From contig NZ_CP043342.1 in the NCBI RefSeq assembly GCF_003594935.2, positions 2,108,001 through 2,172,000 of the forward strand: a stretch of DNA of 64,000 bases, given 5' to 3'. Origin of the DNA: Enterobacter huaxiensis. GTDB lineage: Bacteria > Pseudomonadota > Gammaproteobacteria > Enterobacterales > Enterobacteriaceae. How positions within the stretch are numbered: the first letter of the stretch is position 1; every line of letters starts with the position of its first letter. Shown here one piece after another: positions 1 through 9,236 of the stretch. The notes below the pieces were generated by a model. It saw only the letters and a list, made by a program, of their open reading frames with translations, had not been told where the DNA came from and made no database searches. The translations under genes were made by a program, and so were the position numbers.

Positions 1-1
1 G

Positions 2-586
2 CTGCCGTTTGGTGCCGTCGCCACGAACCTCAGCACGGGACGAGAGCTTTGGCTTACCGAAGGCGATCTTCATCTTGCCGTGCGTGCATCCTGCAGTATG
101 CCTGGGCTAATGGCGCCCGTGCCGCATAATGGCTACTGGCTGGTCGATGGCGGTGTGGTCAACCCTGTGCCCATCTCCCTGACGCGGGCAATGGGCGCAG
201 ATATTGTCATCGCCGTGGATTTGCAGCACGATGCCCACCTTATGCAGCAAGATCTGATGCCTGTGAATCTTCAAAACGAAGATGCTGAAGGTGAAAAGCT
301 CGCCTGGCATGAGCGTTTACGAGGTCGAATTGGGCGCATGGCGGCTCGTCGTGCGGTAGCGGCTCCAACCGCTATGGAAATCATGACGACGTCGATTCAG
401 GTGCTTGAGAACCGCCTTAAGCGAAATCGCATGGCCGGTGATCCTCCCGATATTCTGATTCAACCCTATTGTCCTCAAATCTCAACCCTTGATTTCCATC
501 GGGCTGAGGCCGCCATTGCCGCAGGTGCCTTAGCCGTCGAAAAAAAAATAGATGAACTGTTACCGTTTGTGCGAACAGCACTTTAA
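2..586 (+). CDS. rssA: RssA patatin-like phospholipase family protein (5' end missing)
   Basis: The reading frame is open from the first bases, so the window starts inside the gene and holds about the last 194 residues. The fragment carries the patatin-family block with the DGG(V/A) motif (LVDGGVVNPVP at about residues 47-57), which holds the catalytic aspartate. The nucleophile GXSXG motif lies upstream of the window. The C-terminal run TSIQVLENRLKRNRMAGDPP is typical of E. coli RssA. The function of RssA is poorly known; it is named for its neighbour rssB, whose start follows 90 bp later. The two probably share a transcript. Confidence 0.93.
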   Translation: MPFGAVATNLSTGRELWLTEGDLHLAVRASCSMPGLMAPVPHNGYWLVDGGVVNPVPISLTRAMGADIVIAVDLQHDAHLMQQDLMPVNLQNEDAEGEKLAWHERLRGRIGRMAARRAVAAPTAMEIMTTSIQVLENRLKRNRMAGDPPDILIQPYCPQISTLDFHRAEAAIAAGALAVEKKIDELLPFVRTAL

Positions 587-676
587 GCATCTTATTTGAT
601 TACTTCAGCAAAATCTGACAGGCGATAGTACCAATAGCATGCCACTATTGAGTTACTGTCAGCCAGGGGAGGAACC

Positions 677-1690
677 ATGACGCAGCCATTGGCCGGAAAA
701 CACATTTTGATTGTTGAAGACGAGCCCGTTTTCCGCTCACTGCTGGATTCGTGGTTATCTTCGCTAGGGGCACTGACGTCCCTTGCTGAAGATGGTATCG
801 ACGCGCTGGAGAAAATGGTCACGGTCATTCCCGATCTGATGATCTGCGACCTTGAGATGCCGCGCATGAATGGGCTTAAGCTGGTTGAACACCTGCGTAA
901 TGAAGGTAACCAGACGCCGATTCTGGTGATCTCGGCGACGGAAAATATGGCCGATATTGCCAAGGCATTGCGTTTGGGGGTGCAGGATATTCTGCTCAAG
1001 CCCGTTAAGGATTTAAACCGCCTGCGTGAGACCGTTCTGGCCTGTCTGTATCCCAACATGTTTAATTCCCGGGTTGAGGAAGAAGAACGCCTGTTTCAGG
1101 ACTGGGACGCCCTCGTCAGTAATCCGCTAGCCGCCGCAAAATTGTTGCAGGAACTCCAGCCTCCTGTGCAGCAAAATATTTCCCATTGTCGGGTAAATTA
1201 TCGACAGCTGGTGGCCGCCGATCAGCCAGGCCTGGTGCTGGATATTGCGCCCCTATCCGATTCCGACCTGGCGTTTTATTGCCTGGACGTCACCCGGGCA
1301 GGGGACAACGGTGTATTAGCGGCGTTGCTACTTCGTGCGCTATTTAATGGTTTATTGCAGGAACAGTTGTCGCATCAGGGACAACGGCTGCCTGAGTTAG
1401 GCAGTTTGCTAAAACAAGTTAACCAACTTTTCCGCCAGGCCAATTTACCCGGGCAGTTTCCTCTTCTGGTTGGTTATTATCACAGCGGATTGAAAAACCT
1501 CATTCTTGTCTCTGCGGGTTTAAACGCCTCTCTGAATACGGGGGAGCACCAGATTCAGGTGAGCAATGGTGTTCCGCTGGGAACAATGGGAACGGCTTAT
1601 CTCAATCAAATTAGCCATCGCTGTTCCTCCTGGCAGTGCCAAATTTGGGGGGCAGGCGGGCGGTTACGCTTAATGTTGTCCACGGAATAA
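677..1690 (+). CDS. rssB: RssB, sigma-S adaptor / orphan response regulator
   Basis: This 337-residue protein has an N-terminal receiver domain (about 1-125) with acidic pocket E14-D15-E16, phosphoacceptor D58 in ICDLEMP and conserved K at about 108. The C-terminal part is a PP2C-like, catalytically inactive effector domain. In E. coli RssB binds RpoS and delivers it to ClpXP, and is held off by Ira anti-adaptors during stress. The ATG at 677 is preceded by GGGGAGGAA, a strong ribosome site. Length matches the E. coli protein. Loss of RssB would stabilise RpoS, which in turn drives osmB further along this window. Confidence 0.97.
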   Translation: MTQPLAGKHILIVEDEPVFRSLLDSWLSSLGALTSLAEDGIDALEKMVTVIPDLMICDLEMPRMNGLKLVEHLRNEGNQTPILVISATENMADIAKALRLGVQDILLKPVKDLNRLRETVLACLYPNMFNSRVEEEERLFQDWDALVSNPLAAAKLLQELQPPVQQNISHCRVNYRQLVAADQPGLVLDIAPLSDSDLAFYCLDVTRAGDNGVLAALLLRALFNGLLQEQLSHQGQRLPELGSLLKQVNQLFRQANLPGQFPLLVGYYHSGLKNLILVSAGLNASLNTGEHQIQVSNGVPLGTMGTAYLNQISHRCSSWQCQIWGAGGRLRLMLSTE

Positions 1691-1824
1691 GCAGTTGAGA
1701 TTTATTCCTCAGATTGCTTTACCTGAGGTTTGTTGGCGGTGCTACTATCACGGCCAGATTCATTCGTATTTATCCTAATTGATCGGCAACGCGTTGTTTT
1801 CAGACCCGCGCTCATGGGGGAGGC

Positions 1825-1833
1825 TGATATACT
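1825..1833 (+). promoter_or_regulatory. Possible extended -10 promoter of galU
   Basis: TGATATACT is a TGn extended -10 element (TATACT at 1828-1833). It sits 56 bp before the galU start, and I see no convincing -35 box. This is inferred from pattern only. Confidence 0.35.
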
Positions 1834-1888
1834 CAACGCGTTATTTAATGCATAAAAGTTCAAAACTTGAACAGCTCAGGAGAATTCA

Positions 1889-2797
1889 ATGGCTGCCCTA
1901 AATTCGAAAGTCAGAAAGGCCGTCATCCCGGTAGCGGGATTGGGGACCAGGATGTTACCAGCAACAAAGGCAATCCCTAAAGAGATGCTGCCTTTGGTTG
2001 ATAAGCCATTAATCCAGTATGTCGTTAATGAATGTATCGCAGCAGGCATTACTGAAATTGTGCTGGTGACGCACTCATCTAAAAACTCTATCGAAAACCA
2101 CTTCGATACAAGTTTTGAACTTGAAGCAATGCTGGAAAAACGCGTTAAGCGTCAGCTGTTAGCGGAAGTTCAGTCTATTTGTCCTCCACACGTTACGATT
2201 ATGCAGGTTCGTCAGGGCCTGGCTAAAGGCCTGGGCCATGCGGTGCTGTGTGCGCATCCTGTTGTCGGTAATGAGCCTGTGGCGGTTATTTTGCCAGACG
2301 TTATTCTGGATGAATTCGAATCCGATCTTTCTCAGGACAACCTGGCAGAGATGATTAAACGCTTCGACGAAACCGGCAGCAGCCAGATTATGGTTGAGCC
2401 TGTAGAAGACGTTACCGCTTATGGCGTCGTGGATTGCAAGGGTGTTGCCCTACAGCCGGGTGAGAGTGTTCCTATGGTCGGTGTTGTTGAAAAACCGAAA
2501 GCTGACGTTGCGCCATCCAACCTTGCGGTTGTTGGCCGCTACGTACTGAGCGCCGAAATTTGGCCACTGTTGGCGAAAACGCCTCCGGGAGCCGGGGATG
2601 AAATCCAGTTAACCGACGGCATCGATATGCTGATCGAAAAAGAGACCGTAGAAGCCTACCATATGAAAGGTAAGAGCCACGACTGCGGTAATAAACTCGG
2701 TTATATGCAGGCGTTTGTTGAATATGGTATTCGCCATAATACCCTGGGCGAAGAATTTAAAGCCTGGCTTAAAGATAGCGTGGGTATTAAGAAATAG
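1889..2797 (+). CDS. galU: GalU, UTP-glucose-1-phosphate uridylyltransferase
   Basis: GalU makes UDP-glucose from UTP and glucose-1-phosphate, feeding LPS core, trehalose, osmoregulated glucan and galactose metabolism. The 302-residue length equals E. coli GalU. The nucleotide-binding motif [18 protein letters not shown] lies at residues 17-34, and the conserved VEKPK sugar-nucleotide motif near 198-203. The start ATG has CAGGAG about 8 nt upstream. A strong terminator follows directly, so the gene is probably monocistronic. Confidence 0.98.
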   Translation: MAALNSKVRKAVIPVAGLGTRMLPATKAIPKEMLPLVDKPLIQYVVNECIAAGITEIVLVTHSSKNSIENHFDTSFELEAMLEKRVKRQLLAEVQSICPPHVTIMQVRQGLAKGLGHAVLCAHPVVGNEPVAVILPDVILDEFESDLSQDNLAEMIKRFDETGSSQIMVEPVEDVTAYGVVDCKGVALQPGESVPMVGVVEKPKADVAPSNLAVVGRYVLSAEIWPLLAKTPPGAGDEIQLTDGIDMLIEKETVEAYHMKGKSHDCGNKLGYMQAFVEYGIRHNTLGEEFKAWLKDSVGIKK

Positions 2798-2817
2798 TCT
2801 GATATTCGGCTGAACAA

Positions 2818-2849
2818 AACCGGTGTGGCGATGCCCACCGGTTTTTTTT
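2818..2849 (+). terminator. Rho-independent terminator of galU
   Basis: Inverted repeat AACCGGTG..CCACCGGTT is followed by a run of eight T. It lies 20 bp after the galU stop. Confidence 0.9.
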
Positions 2850-2962
2850 ATGCCCATAACGGCTGGCTTGAAGTCTGAGGCACGATTGTAAGGGACGTAA
2901 AAGAGTCTGTTATCGCATATGACAGACTGTAAAAGGTTGTACCGCGCAAATTGCGGACATAA

Positions 2963-2993
2963 AAAATCCCGCATTTAGCGGGATTTTTCAGAA
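2963..2993 (-). terminator. Terminator of hns
   Basis: On the minus strand AAATCCCGC, a short loop and GCGGGATTT are followed by a T run. The A/T tracts on both sides make it usable in both directions. It sits just past the hns stop. Confidence 0.85.
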
Positions 2994-3003
2994 TGTATCC
3001 AGA

Positions 3004-3417
3004 TTAATCCTTAATCAGGAAGTCATCCAGCTGTTTACCTTCTTCATCCATCGCTTTTTTGATAACAGCAGGAGTACGGCCCTGGCCGGTCCAGGTTTTC
3101 TCTTCGCCATTCTCATCGATATAGCTATATTTAGCCGGACGCGCAGCGCGTTTTGCTTTGGTGCCGGTTTTAGCAGCAGCCATGCTGTTCAGCAATTCGT
3201 TTGGATCGATACCATCTGCAATCAGCATTTCACGGTATTGCTGCAGTTTACGAGTGCGTTCTTCGATTTCAGCAGCAGCAGCGCTTTCTTCTTCACGACG
3301 CTCATTAACTACAACTTCTAATTTTTCCAGCATTTCTTCAAGCGTTTCAAGGGTACATTCTCTTGCCTGCGCACGAAGAGTACGGATGTTGTTCAGAATT
3401 TTAAGTGCTTCGCTCAT
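3004..3417 (-). CDS. hns: H-NS, nucleoid-structuring global silencer
   Basis: H-NS coats AT-rich DNA and silences foreign and stress genes. The 137-residue protein has the N-terminal oligomerisation region (1-65, with a coiled coil around 22-60), a linker, and the C-terminal DNA-binding domain with the TWTGQGRTP loop. Q112-G113-R114 is the AT-hook-like minor-groove motif. Length and motifs match E. coli H-NS. Position next to galU is conserved. Two low-GC modules in this window (the DUF421/DUF3290 pair and the leader of oppA) are the sort of DNA it would bind. Confidence 0.98.
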   Translation of the reverse strand: MSEALKILNNIRTLRAQARECTLETLEEMLEKLEVVVNERREEESAAAAEIEERTRKLQQYREMLIADGIDPNELLNSMAAAKTGTKAKRAARPAKYSYIDENGEEKTWTGQGRTPAVIKKAMDEEGKQLDDFLIKD

Positions 3418-3461
3418 TGTAGTAATCTCAAACTTATAATGGGGGGTGGTTTGTTGTCCTA

Positions 3462-3490
3462 ATAATAGAGCGATAAATTCAGATGTGCAA
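3462..3490 (-). promoter_or_regulatory. hns promoter
   Basis: On the minus strand TTGCAC (3490-3485), a 17-nt spacer and TATTAT (3467-3462) form a good sigma-70 promoter 45 bp before the hns start. The leader carries a C6 run. E. coli hns is autorepressed and cold-induced from this position. Confidence 0.75.
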
Positions 3491-3968
3491 TAGCTGGGAA
3501 TGTAAGGAATTCAAAAAATACTAAATAATCGCGACTATTATTAATTACGCTAACTTAAATTTCGATGCTTGTCTGGCCAGTAAGATATCACCTCAAACGG
3601 CAAAAGCCTGCGCAACGCATGTTTGTTTTTGTGACATTTCCCCCAGGAATTATAGTTGCGCCTGATAAATATCAGCCTTTTGTATTACCCGGTGAGCGGG
3701 CGACCAGAGCAAAAATAGTTAATAAATAGTGAATTTTAATGATTGCCGATACCAGTATAAAAAGAAGTGTTAAGTTTGGCTGGCCAGTTTGGTTATTCAC
3801 CGCGTAGTGAAGGGTTACTCTCTGTTTTAACGGATTATTTTCTCTATCTCCCGATGGCTTATAGCATACCAGGCCGCATAGTCTGTGCGGTGTATCGCTG
3901 ATGGCAAGACAAAATATGGTACAATGATTCATCGGGAATATTACACATTGATTAGGGTTCTTCGGCCA
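3491..3968. other. AT-rich hns-tdk intergenic region
   Basis: About 480 bp between the divergent hns promoter and tdk. It is AT-rich with many A/T tracts, as expected for a curved H-NS autoregulatory region. Short open frames exist but have no family resemblance or ribosome site. I see no gene here; the tdk promoter must lie in the right half. Confidence 0.6.
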
Positions 3969-4583
3969 ATGGCACAACTTTATTTCTACTATTCGGCAAT
4001 GAATGCAGGGAAATCGACGGCGTTACTGCAATCCTCATACAATTATCAGGAACGAGGCATGCGCAGCCTTGTATACACTGCAGAAATCGACGATCGGTTT
4101 GGTGCAGGGAAGGTAAGTTCGAGAATAGGGCTCTCGTCGCCAGCGCGGCTGTATAACCCGACAACTGACCTGCTGGAAGATATCCGTGCCGAGCATGCGT
4201 TGAAGCCCATCCACTGTGTGTTAGTAGACGAAAGCCAGTTTCTGACGCGTGAACAGGTTCATGCGCTTTCTGAGGTCGTTGACGAGCTTGATATACCCGT
4301 TCTTTGCTATGGTCTGCGTACAGACTTCCGTGGCGAGCTATTTCCAGGCAGCCAGTACTTACTCGCGTGGTCAGATAAGCTTGTTGAACTTAAAACCATC
4401 TGTTTTTGCGGCCGTAAAGCCAGTATGGTGCTTCGTCTCGATCAGTCGGGTAAACCCTACGCCGATGGCGAGCAGGTGGTGATAGGGGGCAATGAACGCT
4501 ATGTCTCTGTCTGCCGCAAGCATTATAAAGAGGCACTTGCTGTCGGCTCGCTGACGGCTATTCAGACTGATAACCGGAAGTAA
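3969..4583 (+). CDS. tdk: Thymidine kinase
   Basis: Tdk phosphorylates thymidine and deoxyuridine in the salvage pathway. The chosen ATG gives 204 residues and begins [17 protein letters not shown] as in E. coli (205 residues). An upstream in-frame ATG at 3885 would add 28 unrelated residues. Motifs: P-loop NAGKST at 12-17, Walker-B-like VDESQF near 88, lasso region with CFCGRK, and a downstream VCRKH cysteine that completes the structural zinc site. This is the type II TK family. Confidence 0.96.
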   Translation: MAQLYFYYSAMNAGKSTALLQSSYNYQERGMRSLVYTAEIDDRFGAGKVSSRIGLSSPARLYNPTTDLLEDIRAEHALKPIHCVLVDESQFLTREQVHALSEVVDELDIPVLCYGLRTDFRGELFPGSQYLLAWSDKLVELKTICFCGRKASMVLRLDQSGKPYADGEQVVIGGNERYVSVCRKHYKEALAVGSLTAIQTDNRK

Positions 4584-4615
4584 TGCTCAAAGCTAATGGC
4601 CCTGATGAACAGGCA

Positions 4616-4646
4616 TAAAAAAACCCGCCACTGGCGGGTTTTTTAT
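4616..4646. terminator. Bidirectional terminator between tdk and adhE
   Basis: AACCCGCC, ACT, GGCGGGTT flanked by A7 on the left and T6 on the right. It can stop tdk and adhE, which converge here. Confidence 0.9.
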
Positions 4647-4657
4647 TTGGCTGTCAG

Positions 4658-7336
4658 TTAAGCGCTTTTCTTCGCTTTCTTGTCAGCTTTCACGACGGGT
4701 ACTTCAATCTTTGCTGCAGCAACGCCGCCTTCGCTAAACTCGCGACCGTAGTAGGTATCCAGCAGGATCTGTTTCAGCTCGGAGATCAGCGGGTAGCGCG
4801 GGTTCGCACCGGTACACTGGTCATCGAAGGCATCTTCAGACAGCTTATCCACGTGAGCGAGGAAGTCAGCTTCCTGAACGCCTGCTTCACGGATAGATTT
4901 AGGAATACCCAGTTCAGCTTTGATGCTGTCCAGCCATGCCAGCAGCTTCTCAATCTTCGCAGCAGTACGGTCGCCCGGTGCGCTCAGACCCAGGTGGTCA
5001 GCGATTTCTGCATAACGACGACGCGCTTGTGGGCGGTCATACTGGCTGAATGCAGTCTGCTTGGTTGGGTTGTCGTTGGCGTTATAACGGATAACGTTGC
5101 TGATCAACAGGGCGTTCGCCAGACCGTGAGGAATGTGGAACTGAGAACCCAGCTTGTGCGCCATTGAGTGACAAACACCCAGGAAGGCGTTCGCAAACGC
5201 GATACCGGCGATGGTTGCAGCACTGTGTACACGCTCACGCGCAACCGGGTTTTTAGACCCTTCGTTGTAAGACGCTGGCAGGTTTTCTTTCAGCAGTTTA
5301 AGAGCCTGCAGCGCCTGACCGTCAGAGAACTCAGAAGCCAGTACGGAAACATAAGCTTCCAGGGCGTGAGTCACCGCATCCAGACCACCGAATGCACACA
5401 GTGATTTCGGCATGTCCATCACCAGGTTGGCATCAACGATAGCCATATCCGGCGTCAGCGCGTAGTCAGCCAGCGGGTATTTCTGACCTGTTGCATCATC
5501 AGTTACAACCGCAAACGGCGTCACTTCTGAACCGGTACCGGAAGTGGTGGTGACGGCGATCATTTTCGCTTTCACGCCCATTTTCGGGAACTTGTAGATA
5601 CGTTTACGGATATCCATAAAGCGCAGCGCCAGCTCTTCGAAGTGGGTTTCCGGATGCTCATACATGACCCACATGATTTTCGCGGCGTCCATTGGGGAAC
5701 CGCCACCCAGTGCGATAATCACATCTGGTTTGAAGGAGTTTGCCAGTTCAGCACCTTTACGAACAACGCTCAGGGTTGGGTCTGCTTCAACTTCAAAGAA
5801 GACTTCAGTTTCAACGCCAGAGGCTTTCAGCACAGAGGTGATCTGGTCTGCGTAACCGTTGTTGAACAGGAAACGGTCAGTCACGATGAGCGCACGTTTG
5901 TGGCCATCAGTAATCACTTCATCCAGCGCGATTGGCAGAGAGCCACGGCGGAAGTAGATAGACTTAGGAAGTTTATGCCACAACATGTTTTCAGCTCGCT
6001 TAGCAACGGTTTTCTTGTTGATCAGATGCTTAGGACCAACGTTTTCAGAGATGGAGTTACCACCCCAGGAACCACAACCCAGAGTCAGGGAAGGTGCGAG
6101 TTTAAAGTTGTACAGGTCACCGATACCACCCTGAGATGCCGGGGTGTTGATCAGGATACGGGCCGTTTTCATCATCTGACCGAAGTGCGCGACGCGTTCT
6201 GGCTGGTTATCCTGGTCGGTATACAGGCAAGAGGTGTGACCGATACCGCCCATGGCTACCAGTTTCTCCGCTTTTTGTACCGCGTCGTCGAAATCTTTCG
6301 CACGGTACATTGCCAGCGTTGGAGACAGTTTTTCGTGAGCAAACGGTTCGCTTTCGTCAACAATGTTGACTTCACCGATCAGGATTTTGGTCGTTGCAGG
6401 TACGGTGAAACCAGCGAGTTCAGCAATTTTGTATGCTGGCTGACCTACGATAGCAGCGTTCAGCGCGCCATTTTTCAGGATGATGTCCTGAACGGCTTTC
6501 AGCTCTTTACCCTGCAGCAGGTAGCCGCCGTGGCTGGCGAAACGTTCACGAACGGCATCGTATACGGAGTCAACAACCACAACAGACTGCTCGGACGCAC
6601 AGATAACGCCGTTGTCGAAGGTTTTAGACATCAGTACAGAGGCAACTGCGCGTTTGATATCTGCAGTTTCATCGATAACAACAGGGGTGTTACCTGCGCC
6701 TACACCGATGGCTGGTTTACCGGAGCTGTATGCAGCTTTAACCATACCAGGACCACCGGTCGCGAGGATCAGGTTAATGTCCGGGTGGTGCATAAGCGCG
6801 TTGGACAGTTCAACGGAAGGTTGGTCGATCCAGCCGATCAAATCTTTTGGCGCACCAGCGGCGATTGCAGCCTGCAGAACGATATCTGCTGCTTTGTTGG
6901 TAGCGTCTTTCGCACGTGGGTGCGGGGAGAAGATGATGGCGTTACGGGTCTTCAGGCTGATGAGCGATTTGAAGATGGCAGTAGACGTTGGGTTGGTGGT
7001 TGGCACGATACCGCAGATGATGCCGATAGGTTCAGCAATAGTGATGGTACCGAAAGTGTCGTCTTCAGACAGCACGCCACAGGTTTTCTCATCTTTATAG
7101 GCGTTGTAGATATACTCAGAAGCGAAGTGGTTTTTGATCACTTTATCTTCAACGATACCCATGCCGGATTCAGCAACGGCCATTTTAGCGAGAGGGATTC
7201 GAGCATCTGCAGCAGCCAGAGCGGCGGCGCGGAAGATTTTATCAACCTGTTCTTGAGTGAAATTGGCATATTCACGCTGGGCCTTTTTCACGCGCTCGAC
7301 GAGTGCGTTCAGTTCAGCGATATTAGTAACAGCCAT
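4658..7336 (-). CDS. adhE: AdhE, bifunctional acetaldehyde-CoA / alcohol dehydrogenase
   Basis: AdhE reduces acetyl-CoA to acetaldehyde and then ethanol, regenerating NAD during fermentation, and forms spirosomes. The N-terminal half is a CoA-acylating aldehyde dehydrogenase with the active cysteine in VICASEQS (near 246). The C-terminal half is an iron-dependent alcohol dehydrogenase with the GGGSPMDAAK NAD motif and metal-binding histidines in HSMAHKLGSQFHIPHG. The ATG at 7336 gives 892 residues against 891 in E. coli and has AGGAGAG upstream. A longer frame from 7432 adds a non-homologous leader and is rejected. The C-terminus ends in a lysine/alanine-rich tail. Confidence 0.98.
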   Translation of the reverse strand: MAVTNIAELNALVERVKKAQREYANFTQEQVDKIFRAAALAAADARIPLAKMAVAESGMGIVEDKVIKNHFASEYIYNAYKDEKTCGVLSEDDTFGTITIAEPIGIICGIVPTTNPTSTAIFKSLISLKTRNAIIFSPHPRAKDATNKAADIVLQAAIAAGAPKDLIGWIDQPSVELSNALMHHPDINLILATGGPGMVKAAYSSGKPAIGVGAGNTPVVIDETADIKRAVASVLMSKTFDNGVICASEQSVVVVDSVYDAVRERFASHGGYLLQGKELKAVQDIILKNGALNAAIVGQPAYKIAELAGFTVPATTKILIGEVNIVDESEPFAHEKLSPTLAMYRAKDFDDAVQKAEKLVAMGGIGHTSCLYTDQDNQPERVAHFGQMMKTARILINTPASQGGIGDLYNFKLAPSLTLGCGSWGGNSISENVGPKHLINKKTVAKRAENMLWHKLPKSIYFRRGSLPIALDEVITDGHKRALIVTDRFLFNNGYADQITSVLKASGVETEVFFEVEADPTLSVVRKGAELANSFKPDVIIALGGGSPMDAAKIMWVMYEHPETHFEELALRFMDIRKRIYKFPKMGVKAKMIAVTTTSGTGSEVTPFAVVTDDATGQKYPLADYALTPDMAIVDANLVMDMPKSLCAFGGLDAVTHALEAYVSVLASEFSDGQALQALKLLKENLPASYNEGSKNPVARERVHSAATIAGIAFANAFLGVCHSMAHKLGSQFHIPHGLANALLISNVIRYNANDNPTKQTAFSQYDRPQARRRYAEIADHLGLSAPGDRTAAKIEKLLAWLDSIKAELGIPKSIREAGVQEADFLAHVDKLSEDAFDDQCTGANPRYPLISELKQILLDTYYGREFSEGGVAAAKIEVPVVKADKKAKKSA

Positions 7337-7815
7337 AATGCTCTCCTGATAATGTTTAAACTCTATTAGTAAACCAGCGCTCGATACGAGAATCAGTATA
7401 GTCAGAGCCACTAGTACTTGCGTAACACACAATAAAACAACGGGTTACTTACCGCTCCTGCGCACTAATTTACTAAAAGAGCCTTACTTAAGCATCATCC
7501 TTTTTTGATAGGTTCCTCCTCCAGGGTGTAATCAAGATTACTCACTTCTGAGTACGAAAATCATGATCTACGTCAATTTTCCCCTAAGCTGATACCTTTC
7601 AGCAGGGTTATTTTGCCATTAATTTTCCACTGTTAATTAATTACGTAACTATTGGAAGTGGCGCTATCATTGATTATACAAATATTTAACATGATGAATT
7701 GATACCAATTTGCCACAGATTTCTGGTGAAGTGTGCTGATAAAAAGCGTATCTTCTGCGCGGATTTACCTTAATGAAATAACTGTCCCTGACCCTGCTCA
7801 TTCGCGGAGCTACAT
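7337..7815. other. adhE-ychE regulatory region
   Basis: A 479-bp gap between the divergent adhE and ychE. No coding frame is convincing. In E. coli the adhE leader is long and controlled by Cra, Fis and NarL. I can see AT-rich stretches but cannot place these sites with confidence. Confidence 0.5.
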
Positions 7816-8463
7816 GTGATTCAAACGCTTTTTGATTTCCCTACATATTTTAAGTTTTTTATTGGCCTGTTTGCGCTGGTCAACCCGGTAGGGATCATTC
7901 CTGTCTTCATTAGTATGACCAGCTACCAGACGGCAGCGGCCAGAAACAAAACTAACCTGACGGCCAACATGTCTGTTGCCATCATTTTGCTGACCTCGCT
8001 TTTCCTCGGCGACGGAATACTTCAGGTTTTTGGCATCTCTATTGACTCATTTCGTATAGCCGGCGGGATTCTGGTGGTTACCATCGCAATGTCGATGATC
8101 AGCGGCAAGCTGGGAGAAGATAAACAAAACAAGCAGGAAAAATCAGAAACGGCGGTCCGGGAAAGTATTGGCGTCGTGCCGTTGGCATTACCGCTTATGG
8201 CTGGCCCGGGGGCAATCAGTTCGACTATCGTGTGGGGGACGCGCTACCACAGCCTGATGCATCTTATTGGTTTCTCCATCGCCATCGCACTTTTTGCACT
8301 CTGCTGCTGGGGCGTATTCCGCATAGCACCCTGGCTGGTAAGGTTGCTGGGGCAGACCGGCATTAACGTCATTACGCGTATCATGGGTCTGCTGTTAATG
8401 GCGCTCGGTATTGAATTTATCGTTACCGGCCTGAAGAGCATTTTCCCCGGATTACTGCACTAA
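7816..8463 (+). CDS. ychE: YchE, MarC-family inner membrane protein
   Basis: This 215-residue protein is highly hydrophobic with about six membrane segments and opens with the MarC-family signature ALVNPVGIIPVF (20-31). A second conserved block is PLALPLMAGPGAISS near 123-137. The start is GTG, as needed to match the 215-residue E. coli protein; the overlapping ATG at 7814 is in another frame. The family function is unknown and the old link to antibiotic resistance has been withdrawn. Confidence 0.94.
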   Translation: MIQTLFDFPTYFKFFIGLFALVNPVGIIPVFISMTSYQTAAARNKTNLTANMSVAIILLTSLFLGDGILQVFGISIDSFRIAGGILVVTIAMSMISGKLGEDKQNKQEKSETAVRESIGVVPLALPLMAGPGAISSTIVWGTRYHSLMHLIGFSIAIALFALCCWGVFRIAPWLVRLLGQTGINVITRIMGLLLMALGIEFIVTGLKSIFPGLLH

Positions 8464-8478
8464 TCCTTCATGTGAAAG

Positions 8479-8505
8479 AACGGAGCCAGCGGCTCCGTTT
8501 TTTTT
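8479..8505 (+). terminator. Terminator of ychE
   Basis: AACGGAGCC, AGC, GGCTCCGTT followed by T8, 16 bp after the stop. Confidence 0.9.
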
Positions 8506-9236
8506 ACGTGATTATCAGCAAATCATATAAATAAAGTTGAAATGGGCACATGCCATAATAAATTCTACTAATAATAGTCTTTACTGATATTTCAATGAGT
8601 TAATTATTCCGCACCCTTCCGCCTGCGCAGAAATCCTTCGAACGCTCTGTTATTTTACTCACATGATACTCTGGGGCTTGCTGAGCGATAACCGAAATGA
8701 TATTAGTAATTTCAACGCTCCCTTAGAGGAATGTGCTAAATAATAACCAGTTGTTAAATTTTCGTACAAAACCATTCGATGATAGCGCAGCGACGCGCTC
8801 ATAGAGGGAATTCCCTCTATCGTATTGAATAACAGGGCGATTCCCTGGTGTTTGATGTCTGGCAGGGCTGCCCCCGAAGAAACGGTAATCACCGTAAAAG
8901 AGAATTGCTTAACAAATTTGCAAAATGTATTGGCGAGAGTTGACGCCATTTGGTACTTTCCGGCCTTATATTTTGCACCGTTAAACAAGTAGATGAGAAT
9001 TATTTTCATATAGTCCTCTTCTCACGTATCCAGCGCACCTCACGGACAGGGTAGAGGTGTTATGAATCGACGCAAGACGGCCATACGAGCGGTCAGTAAT
9101 AAAGAAAGTCGGTGATAGCAAGAAGTAAAAAAAGAACCTGACAGCAGCAAAAAAAACTCCTGCGCTGTACAGGCCCCAACAGGGGATTACACAGCTGGCG
9201 AAGGCCAGTAATTATAATGAGTGGAGTATCAACACA
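8506..9236. other. Long ychE-oppA intergenic region with oppA leader
   Basis: About 730 bp, AT-rich. It should contain the oppA promoters. The last bases before oppA (TCAACACAATG) are C/A-rich, the kind of sequence that the GU-rich seed of the GcvB small RNA pairs with in E. coli and Salmonella oppA. The GcvB pairing is inference. One minus-strand frame inside is listed separately. Confidence 0.5.
8659..9009 (-). CDS. Hypothetical protein of doubtful status
   Basis: An open frame of 116 codons with ATG at 9009 and AGAGGA two bases upstream, a tight spacing. I recognise no family. It has one weakly hydrophobic N-terminus (KIILIYLF), and two cysteines. It may be a decayed or lineage-specific gene, or chance. 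The E. coli region at this place is known to carry mobile-element debris. Confidence 0.25.
   Translation of the reverse strand: MKIILIYLFNGAKYKAGKYQMASTLANTFCKFVKQFSFTVITVSSGAALPDIKHQGIALLFNTIEGIPSMSASLRYHRMVLYENLTTGYYLAHSSKGALKLLISFRLSLSKPQSIM

Noticed and set aside
3672..3977. A 101-codon minus frame between hns and tdk.
   Set aside because: Overlaps the start of tdk, low-complexity AT-rich DNA, no ribosome site.
5642..7369. A 575-codon open frame antisense to adhE.
   Set aside because: It mirrors the codon bias of adhE, has no ribosome site or family features, and adhE is certain.
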